Shown: piece by piece, positions 20,793 through 33,500 of the stretch
Numbering within the stretch: position 1 is the stretch's first letter
Layout of the letters: every line of letters begins with the position of its first letter
DNA from: Zingiber officinale
Lineage: Eukaryota > Streptophyta > Magnoliopsida > Zingiberales > Zingiberaceae
DNA length: 64,000 nucleotides
Assembly: GCF_018446385.1 (NCBI RefSeq)
Contig: NC_056001.1
Coordinates: 7,831,600-7,895,599 of the forward strand
Reading direction: 5' to 3'
The notes under the pieces: generated by a model
Told to the model about the DNA's origin: nothing
Databases searched by the model: none
The model's input: only the letters and a program-made list of their open reading frames with translations
Made by a program: the position numbers and the translations under genes

Positions 20793-22804
20793 TTTACCTC
20801 CAGGCGCGGCGCTTTCCGAGCGGACCTCGATTCTACTCGGATCATCTCCACATAGCATCGTCGAGCAGCCAACTGATCTCCCCGGACTTTTCCCACCTCG
20901 TCCTCCACGGGGAACTTGATCTTTTGACAAAAAGTGGAGACGACCATTCAGAACACATTGAGAGCCGGTCACCCCAGTATCACATTGTAGGCGGAGGGGG
21001 CATCGACCACAATGAAGTTTGTGGTCTGCGTCCTCCGCAGCGGCTCCTCTCCTAGCGAGATGGCCAACCTGGTTTGCCCGACCGGCAGAACCTCATCACC
21101 AATAAATCCGTACAGCGGGGTTGTCATGGGCAGCAACTCGGCTCGGTCAATTTGCAGTTGATCGAACGCCTTCTTAAAAATAATGTTGACCGAGCTACCT
21201 GTATCAATGAATATGCGGTGAATAGTATAATTTGCTATTACTTCTCGGATGATGAGTGCGTCGTCATGCGGTACTTCAACTCCTTCAAGGTCTCTGGGCC
21301 CGAAGCTGATCTCAGGGCCCTGTGCCCGTTCCTGACTGCAGCCTACTGCATGGATCCTTAGCTGCCGAGCGTGTGATTTTCTAGCCTGATTTGAGTCACC
21401 GCCTGTTGGTCCACCAGCAATGATGCTAATTTCGCCCCGAGCAGTGTTGCTCCTGTTCTCTTCCTCCCGAGTGGACAGTCTCATTCGCTCCTGCGAGACT
21501 CGGGGATTGACCCTCGGCTGATGATGATGTTGTCGTTCGGGGGACTCCCTAGCCACCCGTCGCCCGGTACTCTGGTGTCGATAACGTCGATCGGGCGAAG
21601 GTGATCGGCGTCGATAGCTTCTCGGCACCGGGTGAGCAATCGGGCCGAGACTCCGACAATCGCGGGTGTTGTAGGTTGCTGACTGGTGAAGCGAACAAAA
21701 CATGGGAGTCCATACCTTTCCTTTTTGCTTGGGCCGATCGATTGCCACATGTTGGACAGCGCGCGGCCTTGTTTCCTGATGAGGGTGTGTTCCCTCAGCG
21801 CGGGGTCCTCTTGACGGTTGATGGATGGTCGGCGGCCTCCGCTCGGCCGGAGCTGAAGGCTCGGGCGGGGCTTTTTTCCTCCTGGCCGCCTGAGCTTCTT
21901 CCACGTTGATATATTCATTTGCCTTCTTCAGCATGTGGTTGTAGTCGTGGGGCGGCTTTCGGATGAGCGAGCGGAAGAAATCCCCATCGACTAAGCCCTG
22001 AGTGAAGGCGTGCATCATTATTTCAGATGAGACCGTAGGGATATCCATGGCTGCCTGGTTGAAACGCTAGATGTAGGGTCGGAGGGTCTCTCTCGACCCT
22101 TGCTTCATAGAGAATAAGCTGACGTTGGTCTTCTGATAGCGTCGGCTGCTGGCGAAGTGGTGGAGGAATGTCGTTCGGAACTCTTTGAAGCTCCGAATTA
22201 ACCCGTTCGGCAGTCTTCAGAACCAACGCTGGGCCGAGCCGGACAGCGTGGTAAGGAAGACTCGGCACTTAACCCCGTCAGTATATTGGTGGAGAGTAGC
22301 GGCATTGTCGAACTTACCGAGATGGTCATCCGGGTCGATTACGCCGCTGTACTCCCCGATTGCTAGTGGGGCGTAGTGTCTCGGGAGTGGGTCCTGCAAG
22401 ATTGCTTCAGAAAATTGGCGATTAATCCACTCGTGAGATGACTCGGTCTGAGGTGCCTTGGCCTTTTTAACATCCCGGGCAGGGGCTTCATCAGATGACC
22501 CTTGGTTAGCTTGAGCTAACTCAGACGGAGTCTGAAACAAGGCCCAATGGAACGGAATAGGGGCGGGCGGCGCGTCTCCTGGTGTGCCAGTTTGACCTTT
22601 ATTCTGTGCCCAAGTGGAGTATTGCTCCGGTCGATCTTCTTGGGCCGCTCGGCCACCCGATGCCGAGGTCGCCTGCTGCGCCATCCGCTCAGCTAACGCT
22701 TTTTGTTGTTGCCGCTCCACTATTTTTGCTGCTCTCGCCTCGATAAGAGCGTTGAGCTCCTCTTGAGAGAGCGTCACAACGTGCATTCGTCCAGCTCCTT
22801 CCAT
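20793..22804 (-). pseudogene. Gypsy-0 gag and protease segment
   Basis: Gag starts at the ATG at 22804 with a Glu/Ala coiled region, then the conserved INRQFSEAIL, DDHLGKFDN and CRVFLTTLSGSAQRWF motifs. Downstream come the FTQGLVDGDFFRSL and RKPPHDYNHM motifs, an Arg/Pro-rich region with CSLHQSATYNTRDC (a zinc-knuckle-like CX2HX7C), and the aspartic protease with FIDTGSSVNI and AYNVILG. In-frame stops lie at 22217-22219 (TGA where Gypsy-2 has Arg) and 22067-22069 (TAG where Gypsy-2 has Gln), both explicable by C-to-T. The frame reaches the Copia-F junction in the protease-RT linker. Confidence 0.88.
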
Positions 22805-22828
22805 CTTCTCCACTCGGATTCAGGTGCG

Positions 22829-22846
22829 TTCCCACAGACGGCGCCA
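22829..22846 (-). promoter_or_regulatory. Gypsy-0 primer-binding site
   Basis: TGGCGCCGTCTGTGGGAA on the minus strand, 3 bases after the LTR end. It starts with TGG, complementary to a tRNA CCA end, and is identical to the Gypsy-2 site. The tRNA was not identified. Confidence 0.75.
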
Positions 22847-22849
22847 ATT

Positions 22850-23650
22850 TGATCCTGTCCGAGAGTCGAGTCGACGGACGCTGGGGGCGTGGCGCTCTAG
22901 GCTGTCTTCGGATGACCTCCAAGATGACGTGGACCTCCGGTGAACCTGCAGCAAAGCCGAGCTGGGAAGGGGTAACGACGAGATGAAGTCCAACGCTCAA
23001 GTCAGGCAACGACGAGATGAAGTAGAAGCAGAGTAACGAGACTGTAGCTACAATGAAGAAAATCGCATACCTCCGTTGAAGTCTAGGGGTCCTTATATAG
23101 GATCCCGGGGGGGATCATGCACGCTCGTCGAGGCTTGCACGCTTCCCAAAGCATACCTTAAAATGGATGTGTCAGAAAAGTGTGTCTGACGCCATACCGC
23201 AACCGTCTGAGTATATCTCCGACATGACAGTGGAAACTTCCACTGTATGATTTTCTGTCTGGTCTGGTCGCCGACCATGCCGTCTGTCGGTGGCACATGT
23301 CTCGAGAAGAATATCGCCAGCTGTCCATTTCGTCCTCTTCTCTTTTGTCCGTTACTAGGCCGAGCGGGAGAGCCACTCGGTCGCATACTCGGACGGGCAT
23401 GCAACCCTAGTTGTTCGGTAGCTCGGCTGAGCGGACATGCCGCTCGGCGCATCTGCTCTTTTATACACCCCTGAGCATCGGAAACCCGACCTGCGATCGA
23501 GCTGTCTTCGTGCTGGCCTGGGCGTTATCGCGGCTGATCGGCGAGGTGACCTTCTCGCTCGGCAAGACCATTGGGCTGACCATCTTGACTTTAACTTCCA
23601 CGTGTCGTTGACCACTGTACGACCGGACCCCCTCCTTCACCACCGGATCA
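22850..23650 (-). repeat. Gypsy-0 5' LTR (801 bp)
   Basis: Runs from TGATCCGGTGGTGAAGG (at 23650) to GGACAGGATCA (at 22850) on the minus strand. It shares its ends and much of its layout with Gypsy-1 and Gypsy-2, but the interior is more diverged. The flank at 23651-23655 (ATTAT) is the presumed target duplication. Confidence 0.85.
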
Positions 23651-26440
23651 ATTATTATTATTTTTTTAAAAAAAATTATACTAAGTGTGCACTGGTAACA
23701 TAAAATGAGTAGCATATAGGGATGATAATGAGTAAGATTTAGACCCGATTTTAAATCCTTCATACTCATCTTTATTTATTAAATTCATTGGCATACCTAA
23801 CTCTATACATATAGGAAGGAGGGATCTTCTAGATCCCTTGTCCTTGTCCCCTCCTGGCTCCTGGTCCACTCGGCAATTAGCACATTAGATCATAATCAGA
23901 ATTTGATCGTAATTGGCTGCGATCTCTCCTAGGTTTACCTTTCCACTCAGGTTATAATTTAGGTTGGGCCCGGCAATCGGAGGCCGCCGGTGGTGAGCAG
24001 ACTGCTGGGTGCTGAGAAGAGGGTGCGACACATCCATCGCCGGTGTCCTCCTGCCGTCAAACTCGACCCCAACTATAATATGAATAAGAAGATAAATTTA
24101 AGAGATATCACAATCAATTGACCAAATTATATCCACCATCTCATGTGCCAATTACAAAGTGAACCAGTAGAAGACCAGGACAACACTCTCTCATCCATAG
24201 GGTATTTAATTTTCAGCATCATCCTAATTAAGTTATTCCATTTAATTGAATAATTAAATATTTATTTATGAATGAATCTAGTTGTAATTCCTTTTCTTGT
24301 ATAATTTTTTCTTTTACTTCTAGATCTCGTATAATCAAGAGTTTTTTTTTGTTTGCTTGGGCCTAACATAAGATTTGTACTTTCTTTATTTTTGTATTTT
24401 TTTATTTTTAAATTTTATTAAAATAAAATCTTTGACACTTTTATTTTTACTAATTTTTTATCTAAATTCTGATTGTAAAAAAGTAATTTCATTAGGATGA
24501 TCTACTGTTATTACTCATAATTTTTTTAAACAAAAAATATTATTTCAATGAACTTATAATAGTTATTAAATTCTTATACTTTTTGCTCTTTCAATTGGAT
24601 AAAGATTTCTTATATATAGGAAGATGAGATATTGATCACAGGTAACGAGGTAAATTAATTTTTTTCTCAAGACAGAAAGCGGGCTGTAATTTTTTTTTTC
24701 AATAAATAACAAGGATATATATCAAATAAATTATAAAGTATGGGTAGAATTTTATCTATCTTCATATCTATGAAACTAAAAATACATAATATCTAATTAT
24801 TTAATCGAGTATATATATATATATATCGGGCTCTTATAAAATACAAATATATAAATCACACCGAATATTTTATTATAATATAGTGGTATTTTACATGAAT
24901 AGATCATATACGGATTGAGACATTTTACATCATCTGAAAATTAATTTTAAAATTTATTAAAATTAATATTTATATAGATACCAATTGTATTCGGGGATAA
25001 TTTTTAAGTATAAGTAAAAATATAAGAAGTGTATGATGTATAGAAATAAAGGATGAAAAAGAGTTGAATGGGAGATAATGACATGATGACCTCCTCTCAA
25101 TATAAACATATATATTTGGCTCATTTGATATGAAATTTCTGACTTTCTCCCTGATTAATTATATCCATCCATGAGACTAACTATAGTTTGATGGACATTA
25201 TGAACTCTGCCAAAATGCACTTGACATTGACATGGATATTAGAAACGGATTTCAAGGTGCATGAGGTAAGGTTTTGTCTCCACCTCGGCCAATTGTCAAT
25301 GTTTTTGCATTTGTTAAAAGATGCGAGCAAGATAGCCCCATGGTTCGTTGTTGCCCGAGATATGTACACATGCAAAGATGCAAACAACCCATATGGCCAT
25401 ATGCATGTTCATCATGCTTGGCTAAGTCCCGAGTTAGTATGAAGCATGATAGGTGTTCCTCAACACATGCACTTTTGCAAACACCTCATATGCATTCTAA
25501 TTGGAAGATAGTAAAATACGCAACTTTTGGGACCAACCCATTTGCATGGATGTTCGACGACCATGACAAGATTTTGATAAATTGCCAAGTTTTCTCCATT
25601 TTTTTTTTAATCTTTATTTAAAATTTTCGTAGGGTGGATGCTTAGTCCTTGTAGACACATTGAAAGCACATGGTTGGTTTTATTTCGGAGCTGAAGATTT
25701 GCATGTGCGAGGCATGATCATGAAAAAGTGAGGTGAGCAGTCCTGCTACAACGCCTACTTGCTGTTCTTGCGTCACCTCACAGCCAATTCCACTTGTCCT
25801 TCCCAATAACTTCGATCTTAATGGAATTGATTTCCTCTCCCGTTTGCGATAGATTCCAGTGTTCTTTTAGCTTAATGCTGTGCCCTTGGTGGTCACCGCA
25901 ACCCGCATCCTTTTGCCGTTGCCTCGGCCCCACCCAGAAGCGCTGAGCAGCGATGGACATGGTCACAGTGGATGAGGTGGGCAGAGAAACAAGGCAGGGG
26001 AACGCGGCACGCCACAGTGGAAATGGCGGTGACAAAATGTAGAATGCGACAACAGAGAAATGCGAAGGCAGAGTGTGTCGGGGAGCGAAGGTGAGACACG
26101 AAAGACAAAATGCAGCGGCAGAATGCACCGCAGGGCGTGCCGTGGAACGCACGGTGATTGCGGCGTCAGAGACGGTTATGATGGCGAGAAAGTGGGCGCC
26201 GGGGTCAATTTGCTGCGCGCTGTAGATAGATCGACCATTGTTCGACCATTCGACGGTTTAAAATTACCGATTCAACGATTCCTAATAACTTAGATCTTTA
26301 AGTTTAACTATCTAAAATAATTACAGTTCATTCATACTTCTGAAACACTAGTTCACAGTTTGATTCACAATTTATTATGATACGTCATAGTTTAAAATTA
26401 TTATCCTAAAAAAAAAAACTACCATGAAAAAAACATGAAT
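23651..26440. other. Intergenic region, no gene recognised
   Basis: AT-rich with a (TA)n run near 24810. A GC-richer patch at 25760-26250 has short open frames without recognisable domains or codon structure. 25180-25440 has an open frame with no recognisable similarity. No transposon ends were found. Confidence 0.6.
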
Positions 26441-26589
26441 AGTTGTAGTGTAGTTAGTTACGATACTTAGGTCTCATCTAGAGATCTGAATTTGAATTCC
26501 AACCTTAACAAATTTCTTTTTAACGGAACCCTGATCCTTAACTAGCCTAGCATTTTGTTAGACTATTATAATTCAGATTCATAATTTGG

Positions 26590-26795
26590 TGGTAAAAGAT
26601 GACTACGCTCGTCCATAACGCCCACGCTAACCTGTCCCAGAGTCAACACAGAGGAGGTAAATCGCGGATGACTACTAATCTTTAGAATAGTAACTGACGT
26701 ATGAGGAAGGTATTTACCTCGACTATGTCGAGATTTGAATCTCAGGTCTCATGGTGACAACACTTTATGTGTTAGCCACTAAACCGTCCTGAGGG
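26590..26795 (-). mobile_element. tRNA-derived SINE
   Basis: On the minus strand the head reads GGACGGTTTAGTGGCTAACA, with a Pol III box A-like TTAGTGGCTAACA. A box B-like GAGATTCAAATCTC follows about 40 bases later (26730-26743). The body continues with GAGGTAAATACC and ends near AGTCATCTTTTACC. This is the layout of plant tRNA-derived SINEs. A second tRNA-like stretch in the plus direction (about 26448-26510, GTAGTTAGTTACGA...GAATTTGAATTCC) may be another head. Confidence 0.6.
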
Positions 26796-27317
26796 GACTA
26801 TTCAAGCCCATAACCTGGGTCAACGGGTAATCAACTTGTTAACCTGGTTATGAATATAGGCTAGATCCGATTAGGGCCCAACTCGTGGGCAGGTCTGGCG
26901 CCCGTGAGGTAAGCACATTTTGGCCTCTTGTGTACTCAGGATTCAAAATGCATGGAATATAAGAAATTTACCTCTCATATTTGAATTATTAGCATCGTTG
27001 AATCATTATATGAACGATCACCTTACTTCTAAATTTACTTTGATAATTAGTCGGAAATTTTTGTAGGATTGTACCGATCCCTTTACCGAGTAAATTTGTT
27101 ATTCTAGTGAGATATAATAAAGTGAAATAAAAGAAAAGATTGAATAAAATAATCTATTGTAATTATTTTTGTTTATAATAATATAATTAATATATTCATT
27201 TGATGTTTGGTTTATTTTATTTGTAGAGTCTATTTAATATATTAGAAACGTCCAATTTAGACCATTTGTTGGACGCATGTGCTTTGATCAATTCATTATT
27301 GGATGTTCATCCATTAG

Positions 27318-27399
27318 GGTTGATTAACATAATTGATTTGGCCAAATCATTCTACCTAGGTTGATTAACATAATTGATTTGGCCAAATCATTCTACCTA
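27318..27399. repeat. 41-bp perfect tandem duplication
   Basis: A 41-bp unit starting GGTTGATTAACATAATTGAT occurs twice in a row (27318-27358, 27359-27399) with no difference. Confidence 0.92.
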
Positions 27400-28099
27400 A
27401 CTCAATCAATCTTATCATCAAAATAAACATATTAACTCGATTAATAGTATTAACCTAATTAGTGTGTCTTATTTGATTGACCAACTCAATCAACTTAATT
27501 GATTTGCTCAACCTAATTAGTCTAATCTTAGCACCTAAATTGATCATCCTATTTGATCCAATCAATTTACTTAGTTATTAGATTTGAATGGCCTAATTGA
27601 TTTTCTCAATTTACTCAACTCGAACTATTTAACCAACATATTATTTTTATTAGCCAGTTCACTGGTTTTATTATATTTTAGTATTAAAATAATAATTTTA
27701 ATGAAGATAGAATGAATATTTTCATCTTAAAATATGAAATAAATTAAATGCAATTTTTCACCTTATGTCATCTACTAAATATTAGAATAAAATGATTGAG
27801 AGCCTGAGCAATTCTTATCTTACTACTTATCTAGCATTTTCATGGTCTCCCGATCTAGATAGATAATTCGATAAATCACTACACCACATATATAGTTTAA
27901 GTTTTGTATTATTCAAATTGCATAGGCAACTTTGAAATGTTTAAATCGTATACCTAATACCCATTTTATCCCTTTGCTCATTGGCTTTCACTCGCTGAAT
28001 GTAGCAATCGATTCAGTAGATTTCTATGAACAAAATAAGATTTTTAATTAATTACTACACTTTGGCCATTTATGATAAAAATTTTATAATTCTTAATAT

Positions 28100-28860
28100 A
28101 GTATATCGAATTGATGTTTGAGGACATGAATATAATAATGAGAATTAGACGAGTATATATGACCTTGTTCTATATCATTTTGAGCTCTTCATTCGTGTTC
28201 AAAATATTATTGTTATCAATATGAAGTATAGAAATGATGTTTGATGGCATGGATATAATTAAGAAAACTAAACAAATACATTCGTCTAGTCCTCTTGATT
28301 ATCCTTAAATATTAATTTGATATCATATACTGTATTAGAGCAGTAAAATTTTGATCGTAGAAATTTTTTTAATAATTTGTTTTTAAAATAATATATCAAT
28401 CGATTAAAGTTTTTGTTCACGGTCACATAAACATACCAAATCCATTATTAATATGTAGCAATCGATTAAAAATTTAATTTGTATTTAAGAATATGAATAT
28501 AATCAGAAGAACTAGACGAGTACATAGGATTTAGTTTCATGTTAAACTTTATAGTTCTATGAGTCAATTTCGACCAAAATTGACTAATAAATCTAAAAAG
28601 TTTAAAATAATATAGAATCAGATTATATATACGTGCTCTCTTAATTCTGTTAATTATATTTATATTTTCAAATATCAATTCAATATATTACAATGAGAGA
28701 AAACAGTGAGTGAATGAAGTAATTTTTTAAAATAAATATATTTGAAAATTTTGATTCATAATAAATATGATGTATCCGAATTAATATTTAACAATATAGA
28801 TATAATAAAAAGATAGATATAATAAAAAAAAATTAGATAAGTCCGGTAAAATTTGAATTT
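28100..28860. repeat. Four degenerate copies of an AT-rich module
   Basis: A motif of the form GATGTTTGAGGACATGAATATAAT, a spacer, then A(A)CTAGACGAGTA recurs near 28110, 28235, 28475 and 28785 with decreasing similarity. This looks like an old, diverged repeat array. Confidence 0.5.
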
Positions 28861-29349
28861 TATGATTCGGTAACTTGTAGTAGATAATTTCTGGATTCTA
28901 AACCGGACCACAATGATGAAAATTAAGGAAAAGTACACAGAATCTGTTGTTCGATCAATTCAGGCATTGAGTCCCTTGTCGGTTCCCTGGTGGCCCCAAG
29001 GGGCTCCGCACTGGTGTACGTGTCAAGGTAGGTTTGGGTGAAGCTGCAACAAGATTGGAGGACAAATTAATTTGCGCAATGCATCACCATGCGGCGCTAA
29101 TTCAGAGATTTATTCACCACATGGGATGTCGACAATTAATGAAACGGCAGTCTTACGTGTCTAAAAAAAATGTAAATGGGAAAAATTTATATTCGCCAAT
29201 TTTTCTCATTATTATTTAAAATTATTATGGATTTCAATTTTAAATCCTACAGAATATTTTTTAAAATTTTTTTGCCTGCACTCCTCATTCACCATCTAAA
29301 AATCCAGGACTTGACAACAAATTTAATTCCTACTCCTTAATTAAATAAA

Positions 29350-29945
29350 TATCAATTTAACTAAGTGCCCCCTCATAATTTTTAGATATAAAAAATTTAA
29401 AAATAAATATAAATTCTTTTAAATTTAGCATATTAAATTTAAATCTAATATATTTTTTATATTAAATTGAGTATGAATTTTTTCCATTTAATTAAATAAA
29501 AATATACTAAATTCTCTTTAAATGATGTTATGTTAAATTTAAGATAAATTATATTAAATAAAAAAAATCGTGCTCAATTTCTACTCTCCAACTAAACATA
29601 ATTAGATACTAATTTATCTAATTGGCCCTCATATTTTTTTTAGATATAAAAAATATAAAAATGAGTATAATTACTTTTAAATTTAACATATTAAATTAGA
29701 ATTTAGTATATTTTCTATCAAATTGAGTATGACTATTTTTTCAAATATACTATATCATATTTAAATGATGCTAAATTTAAAAGAATTATATTAAGCGGAA
29801 AAAAAATCATGCTCAATTTAATAGAAAATATACTATATTATAATTTAAAATGTTGAATTTTAAAAAAATTATACTTATTTTTATAATTTTTGTAACTAAA
29901 AAGTATAAAGGACAATTAGGTAATGATATGAGGTAGTTAAAGTAA
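29350..29945. repeat. AT-rich fold-back (MITE-like) repeats
   Basis: A module with CCCTCATA...TTAGATATAAAAAAT...TTTTAAATTTA occurs twice in direct order (from about 29370 and about 29620). A third, inverted copy ends near 29925 (AAAGGACAATTAGGTAATGA). The second and third copies would form a large hairpin. No transposase. Confidence 0.55.
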
Positions 29946-30450
29946 ATAAAATTTTATACGTAGAGAGTGGAAATAAAATTTTATTGAAGACGGAGATCGC
30001 ATGTAAAATTAAAATTATATTCAGAAATGTTTTTCTTATTGCAAAAAAAAAAATTACATTTGTTTTTTCTTATTTTGATTTAAAGCTGATCCGTCCAAGT
30101 CCAACATGCTCGTCACATGGTGGCGAATCTTTAAATGAAAGGAAAATCTCAAAATCAAGTAATCAACTGACACATCGGCCCTTTTCTTTCGAAATTCAGG
30201 GGTGTAATTTTGCAAATATGTAAAATAACAAGAGTATTTTTGAGTATTGATCTCAGCGAACGGCGAACGCCGTGGTCCTGATGAAAGGAAGCGGTTATGC
30301 TATGCACCTATGGAAGCCGTTAACGTTAGTTGACGGCACAAGTGCCTCTGTGGCGGCGCACCTACACGCGCCGTCTGGGTTAACGGCAGTTAACTCGTGA
30401 TAGCAAAGAGAGGGAAGGCTAGTAACCGTGGTTAAGGGAGCGGCGAGCGC

Positions 30451-30457
30451 TATAAAA
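30451..30457 (+). promoter_or_regulatory. TATA box of the pectate lyase gene
   Basis: TATAAAA in the context GCGCTATAAAAATGG, 83 bp upstream of the assigned ATG, implying a short 5' UTR of about 55 bases. Confidence 0.6.
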
Positions 30458-30539
30458 ATGGCGCTTCCGGTTGTTGTTCTTCGTCCTCGCTCCGCCAAGA
30501 GTACCTGCTTTTGCACTATAGCAAGAAGAGTGAGCGGCA

Positions 30540-33500
30540 ATGGCGGGGGGTTCAAGGTCGATTGCAGCTCCTCTGCTGCTGTTGCTGCTCCTAGGGCTCA
30601 TAGTGCTATTGGGCGGGGGAACAGTGGGGCGGATTCGGATTGGAAGCGAGAGGTCGTCGGATTCGAGGTGCATTTTTTTTTTCTCCTCTTGTTTGTTTTC
30701 TTTATTCTTTACTCGATTTGGTGTTCGGCGATTGCTTCTCCTATGTTCTCGAGTAGAGTAAAATAAGAGATTTGATGAAAACATGGAGTATGCAAGCAAA
30801 TGCCATAGAAGGTTCTCACTAACTCTCTCTCTGGATTTATGCAGGAGCGACCACACTTCTCGGAGGAGCTTGAGGGAGGCGACACGCAATCCGAGGGAGG
30901 CTGTTGCTTCCATCGAAGAGAGGTGAGTTTCTTTCCTCGTTTTAGGAGAGATTCGAGCAGTCGGATCTCTAGTTCTGCCACCACCCTCACGTTCGCCACG
31001 CTTTCGCTTTCTTGGTTGTTCTTTGAGAAAAATTATGAAATTGAACTTTAAATCCATTTTCCGTTTGTTGCTTTGACATAGGAGATTCCCCTTTTTTTGG
31101 ATAACAATTGGGTTTTCTTTAGCTCTAATTTCGTTCTACGAATTGGCACGGTGCAGATGCATTTGTATTTTTTTTCTTGCTTGATCTCTTATGTTATTGT
31201 TGCTTGCCATTACTGGTTATCAAGAAGATAGTTTTGTATGATTTTGAGCTGACCCTTTGGTTCTTCGCTTTCTACCAGGGCTAAAACCAAAACTGCAGAA
31301 GCCGCAGTTGATTACCCTGACGAGGTTGCTTCTACTGTCATCATGTAAGATTTATCTATCCTTCCACAGTTCCAGCTCTCCTTAAGTCGATAGAATTTAC
31401 TTCAACCAATCAGAGAATGCAATACAATCAACGGCATCAACACGGGTCATTTGACTTCAAAGGCAACAATTATTTGACCGAACCATCATTTGTGTTCATG
31501 GGGTCAATCTCCTCAACCTGTCCAGTTCGTAATCTATAGTGGCTTGGTGACCGGCGTTCTTTGTTTCTGTTTTCGAGTATTCACCTCATTTTGCTCTGTA
31601 TTACATGCTAGATACACTTACAAACAGAGAATCGTTTGTTCCTGTTAAACACGATTTACTCATATCTATTATGATCACTATCACCATTTGTTTTGCTAAC
31701 TAAAACAATCTACAATCTCGTGTTGCATTAATGGCCATCTCTTCTTTAGCATCATGTTCTCTCTTATTCCATTAATTCCTCACATGGTAAGTTGCAATTG
31801 GTATATGATCCAAGACTTCTAGTGGGCCCAAGGAACACTTACAGCTTACTTTCAACAACTACCTTCCATTCTTATTTGTGCTTTTTAGACTAAAACTTTT
31901 GCTTTTAATTTCACGTATCATCTCCTCCCCTGTTTTTGTATGTCAACTTACTTTTCTACACTTAATCTCCTCCTGTTTGGAAGTATTGTAGGATTGTTCG
32001 TTAATAGCATTTCGTTAATAGCATTCCTTTCCTATTGTTGGGTTCTTGGACTATCAGTTCATCTGCCATTTATCAATTGCTCCATCGTCTCCATTAGTAG
32101 GGATGAGAATGTCAACAACAATTTGATGTGGAACTTATTTCATCAGGTCCATAAGAAACAACACAGCTCGCAGGTCTCTTGCTTACCTGTCATGTGGCAC
32201 AGGCAACCCAATTGATGATTGCTGGCGGTGTGATCCTGACTGGCACAACAATCGGAAAAGACTTGCTGATTGTGGGATTGGCTTTGGTCGAAATGCCATT
32301 GGTGGCCGGGATGGAAATTTCTATGTGGTGACAGACTCTGGCGATGATGATCCTGTGAATCCACGGCCAGGAACACTTAGATATGCAGTCATCCAGGATG
32401 AACCCCTCTGGATCACTTTTAAGCAGGACATGGTGATCACACTCAAGGAGGAGCTTATCATGAACAGTTTCAAGACAATTGATGGACGTGGTAGAAATGT
32501 CCACATTGCCAACGGAGCTTGCATTACCATCCAATATATCTCCAATGTCATCATCCATGGGCTCCACATCCATGACTGCAAACCCACTGGAAATGCTATG
32601 GTTCGCAGTTCTCCTTCCCATTATGGATGGAGAACCATGGCTGATGGGGATGCAATTTCCATCTTTGGTTCTAGCCATGTCTGGGTGGACCATTGCTCTC
32701 TGTCCAACTGTGCGGATGGACTTGTTGATGCGGTAATGGGCTCTACTGCTATTACAGTCTCCAACAGTTATTTCACCCACCACAATGAGGTATAAATTCC
32801 CATTCTTGAGTTGCCCCTAAATTAACTTAATGCGGTGGATCTATTGCACAAGGTTAATGCATTATATGCTTCTTGAGGTTGATGTAATGTCAGGTAAAAA
32901 AGGAACAAGCATAGAAGATGATTAGTTACTTTGAAGAAAGTTATTTACAATGTCATCCATATTTTCACTGTTTAGTCAATGAGCCTGATTGAATTTATCA
33001 GTTATCTTGAAGAAAGCTTTGTGCAATTTCATTATAATTTTATAATGCTCAGATAATTAGCCTGCTTGAATTTATCAATGTGTTCATAAGTTTTCTTACC
33101 AGAACATATTTTTGTGAATTCAGGTTATGCTTTTGGGCCACAGTGATTCTTATGAAAGTGACAAATCTATGCAAGTTACAATTGCATTTAACCATTTTGG
33201 GGAGGGACTCATTCAGAGAATGCCCAGGTAGTTTTTGCATTTCTGGAAAATTCACATCTAAGATATACTCTGTATTAAATTACTTGTTGATTGCTTTGTG
33301 AAACTGCAGGTGCAGGCATGGTTACTTTCATGTGGTTAACAACGATTATACACACTGGGAAATGTATGCCATTGGTGGGAGTGCTAATCCAACCATCAAC
33401 AGCCAGGGCAACCGATATCTTGCCCCTTCTGATCCATTTGCAAAAGAGGTGCAGGAAGCAACCTACAAATATTATTTCCTGCATTTTGTGATCTCAGAGA

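Larger units (their letters stand above)
7282..23650 (-). mobile_element. Gypsy-0, Tat-type Ty3-gypsy element, outermost of the nest
   Basis: A minus-strand element read as 5' LTR (22850-23650), primer-binding site, gag and protease (20793-22804), reverse transcriptase (14645-16069), and RNase H plus integrase (7282-8741). The coding pieces join at exact 5-bp target duplications of Copia-F and Copia-C. Copia-B interrupts it at 7281, so the integrase end, any antisense gene and the 3' LTR are off the window. The encoded protein aligns by eye along its length with Gypsy-2. Confidence 0.9.
26800..30450. other. AT-rich intergenic region upstream of the pectate lyase gene
   Basis: No gene seen. 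It contains the 41-bp tandem duplication, a dispersed repeat module (28100-28860) and fold-back repeats (29350-29945), listed separately. 28950-29060 is a GC-richer island without an open frame of note. Confidence 0.6.

Noticed and set aside
25778..26152. Open frame of 124 codons on the minus strand
   Set aside because: No recognisable domain, overlaps several other frames in a GC-richer patch, and no splice or promoter signal fits.
32143..32783. Long minus-strand open frames over the pectate lyase gene
   Set aside because: Shadows of the plus-strand exon 4, which encodes a clear pectate lyase.
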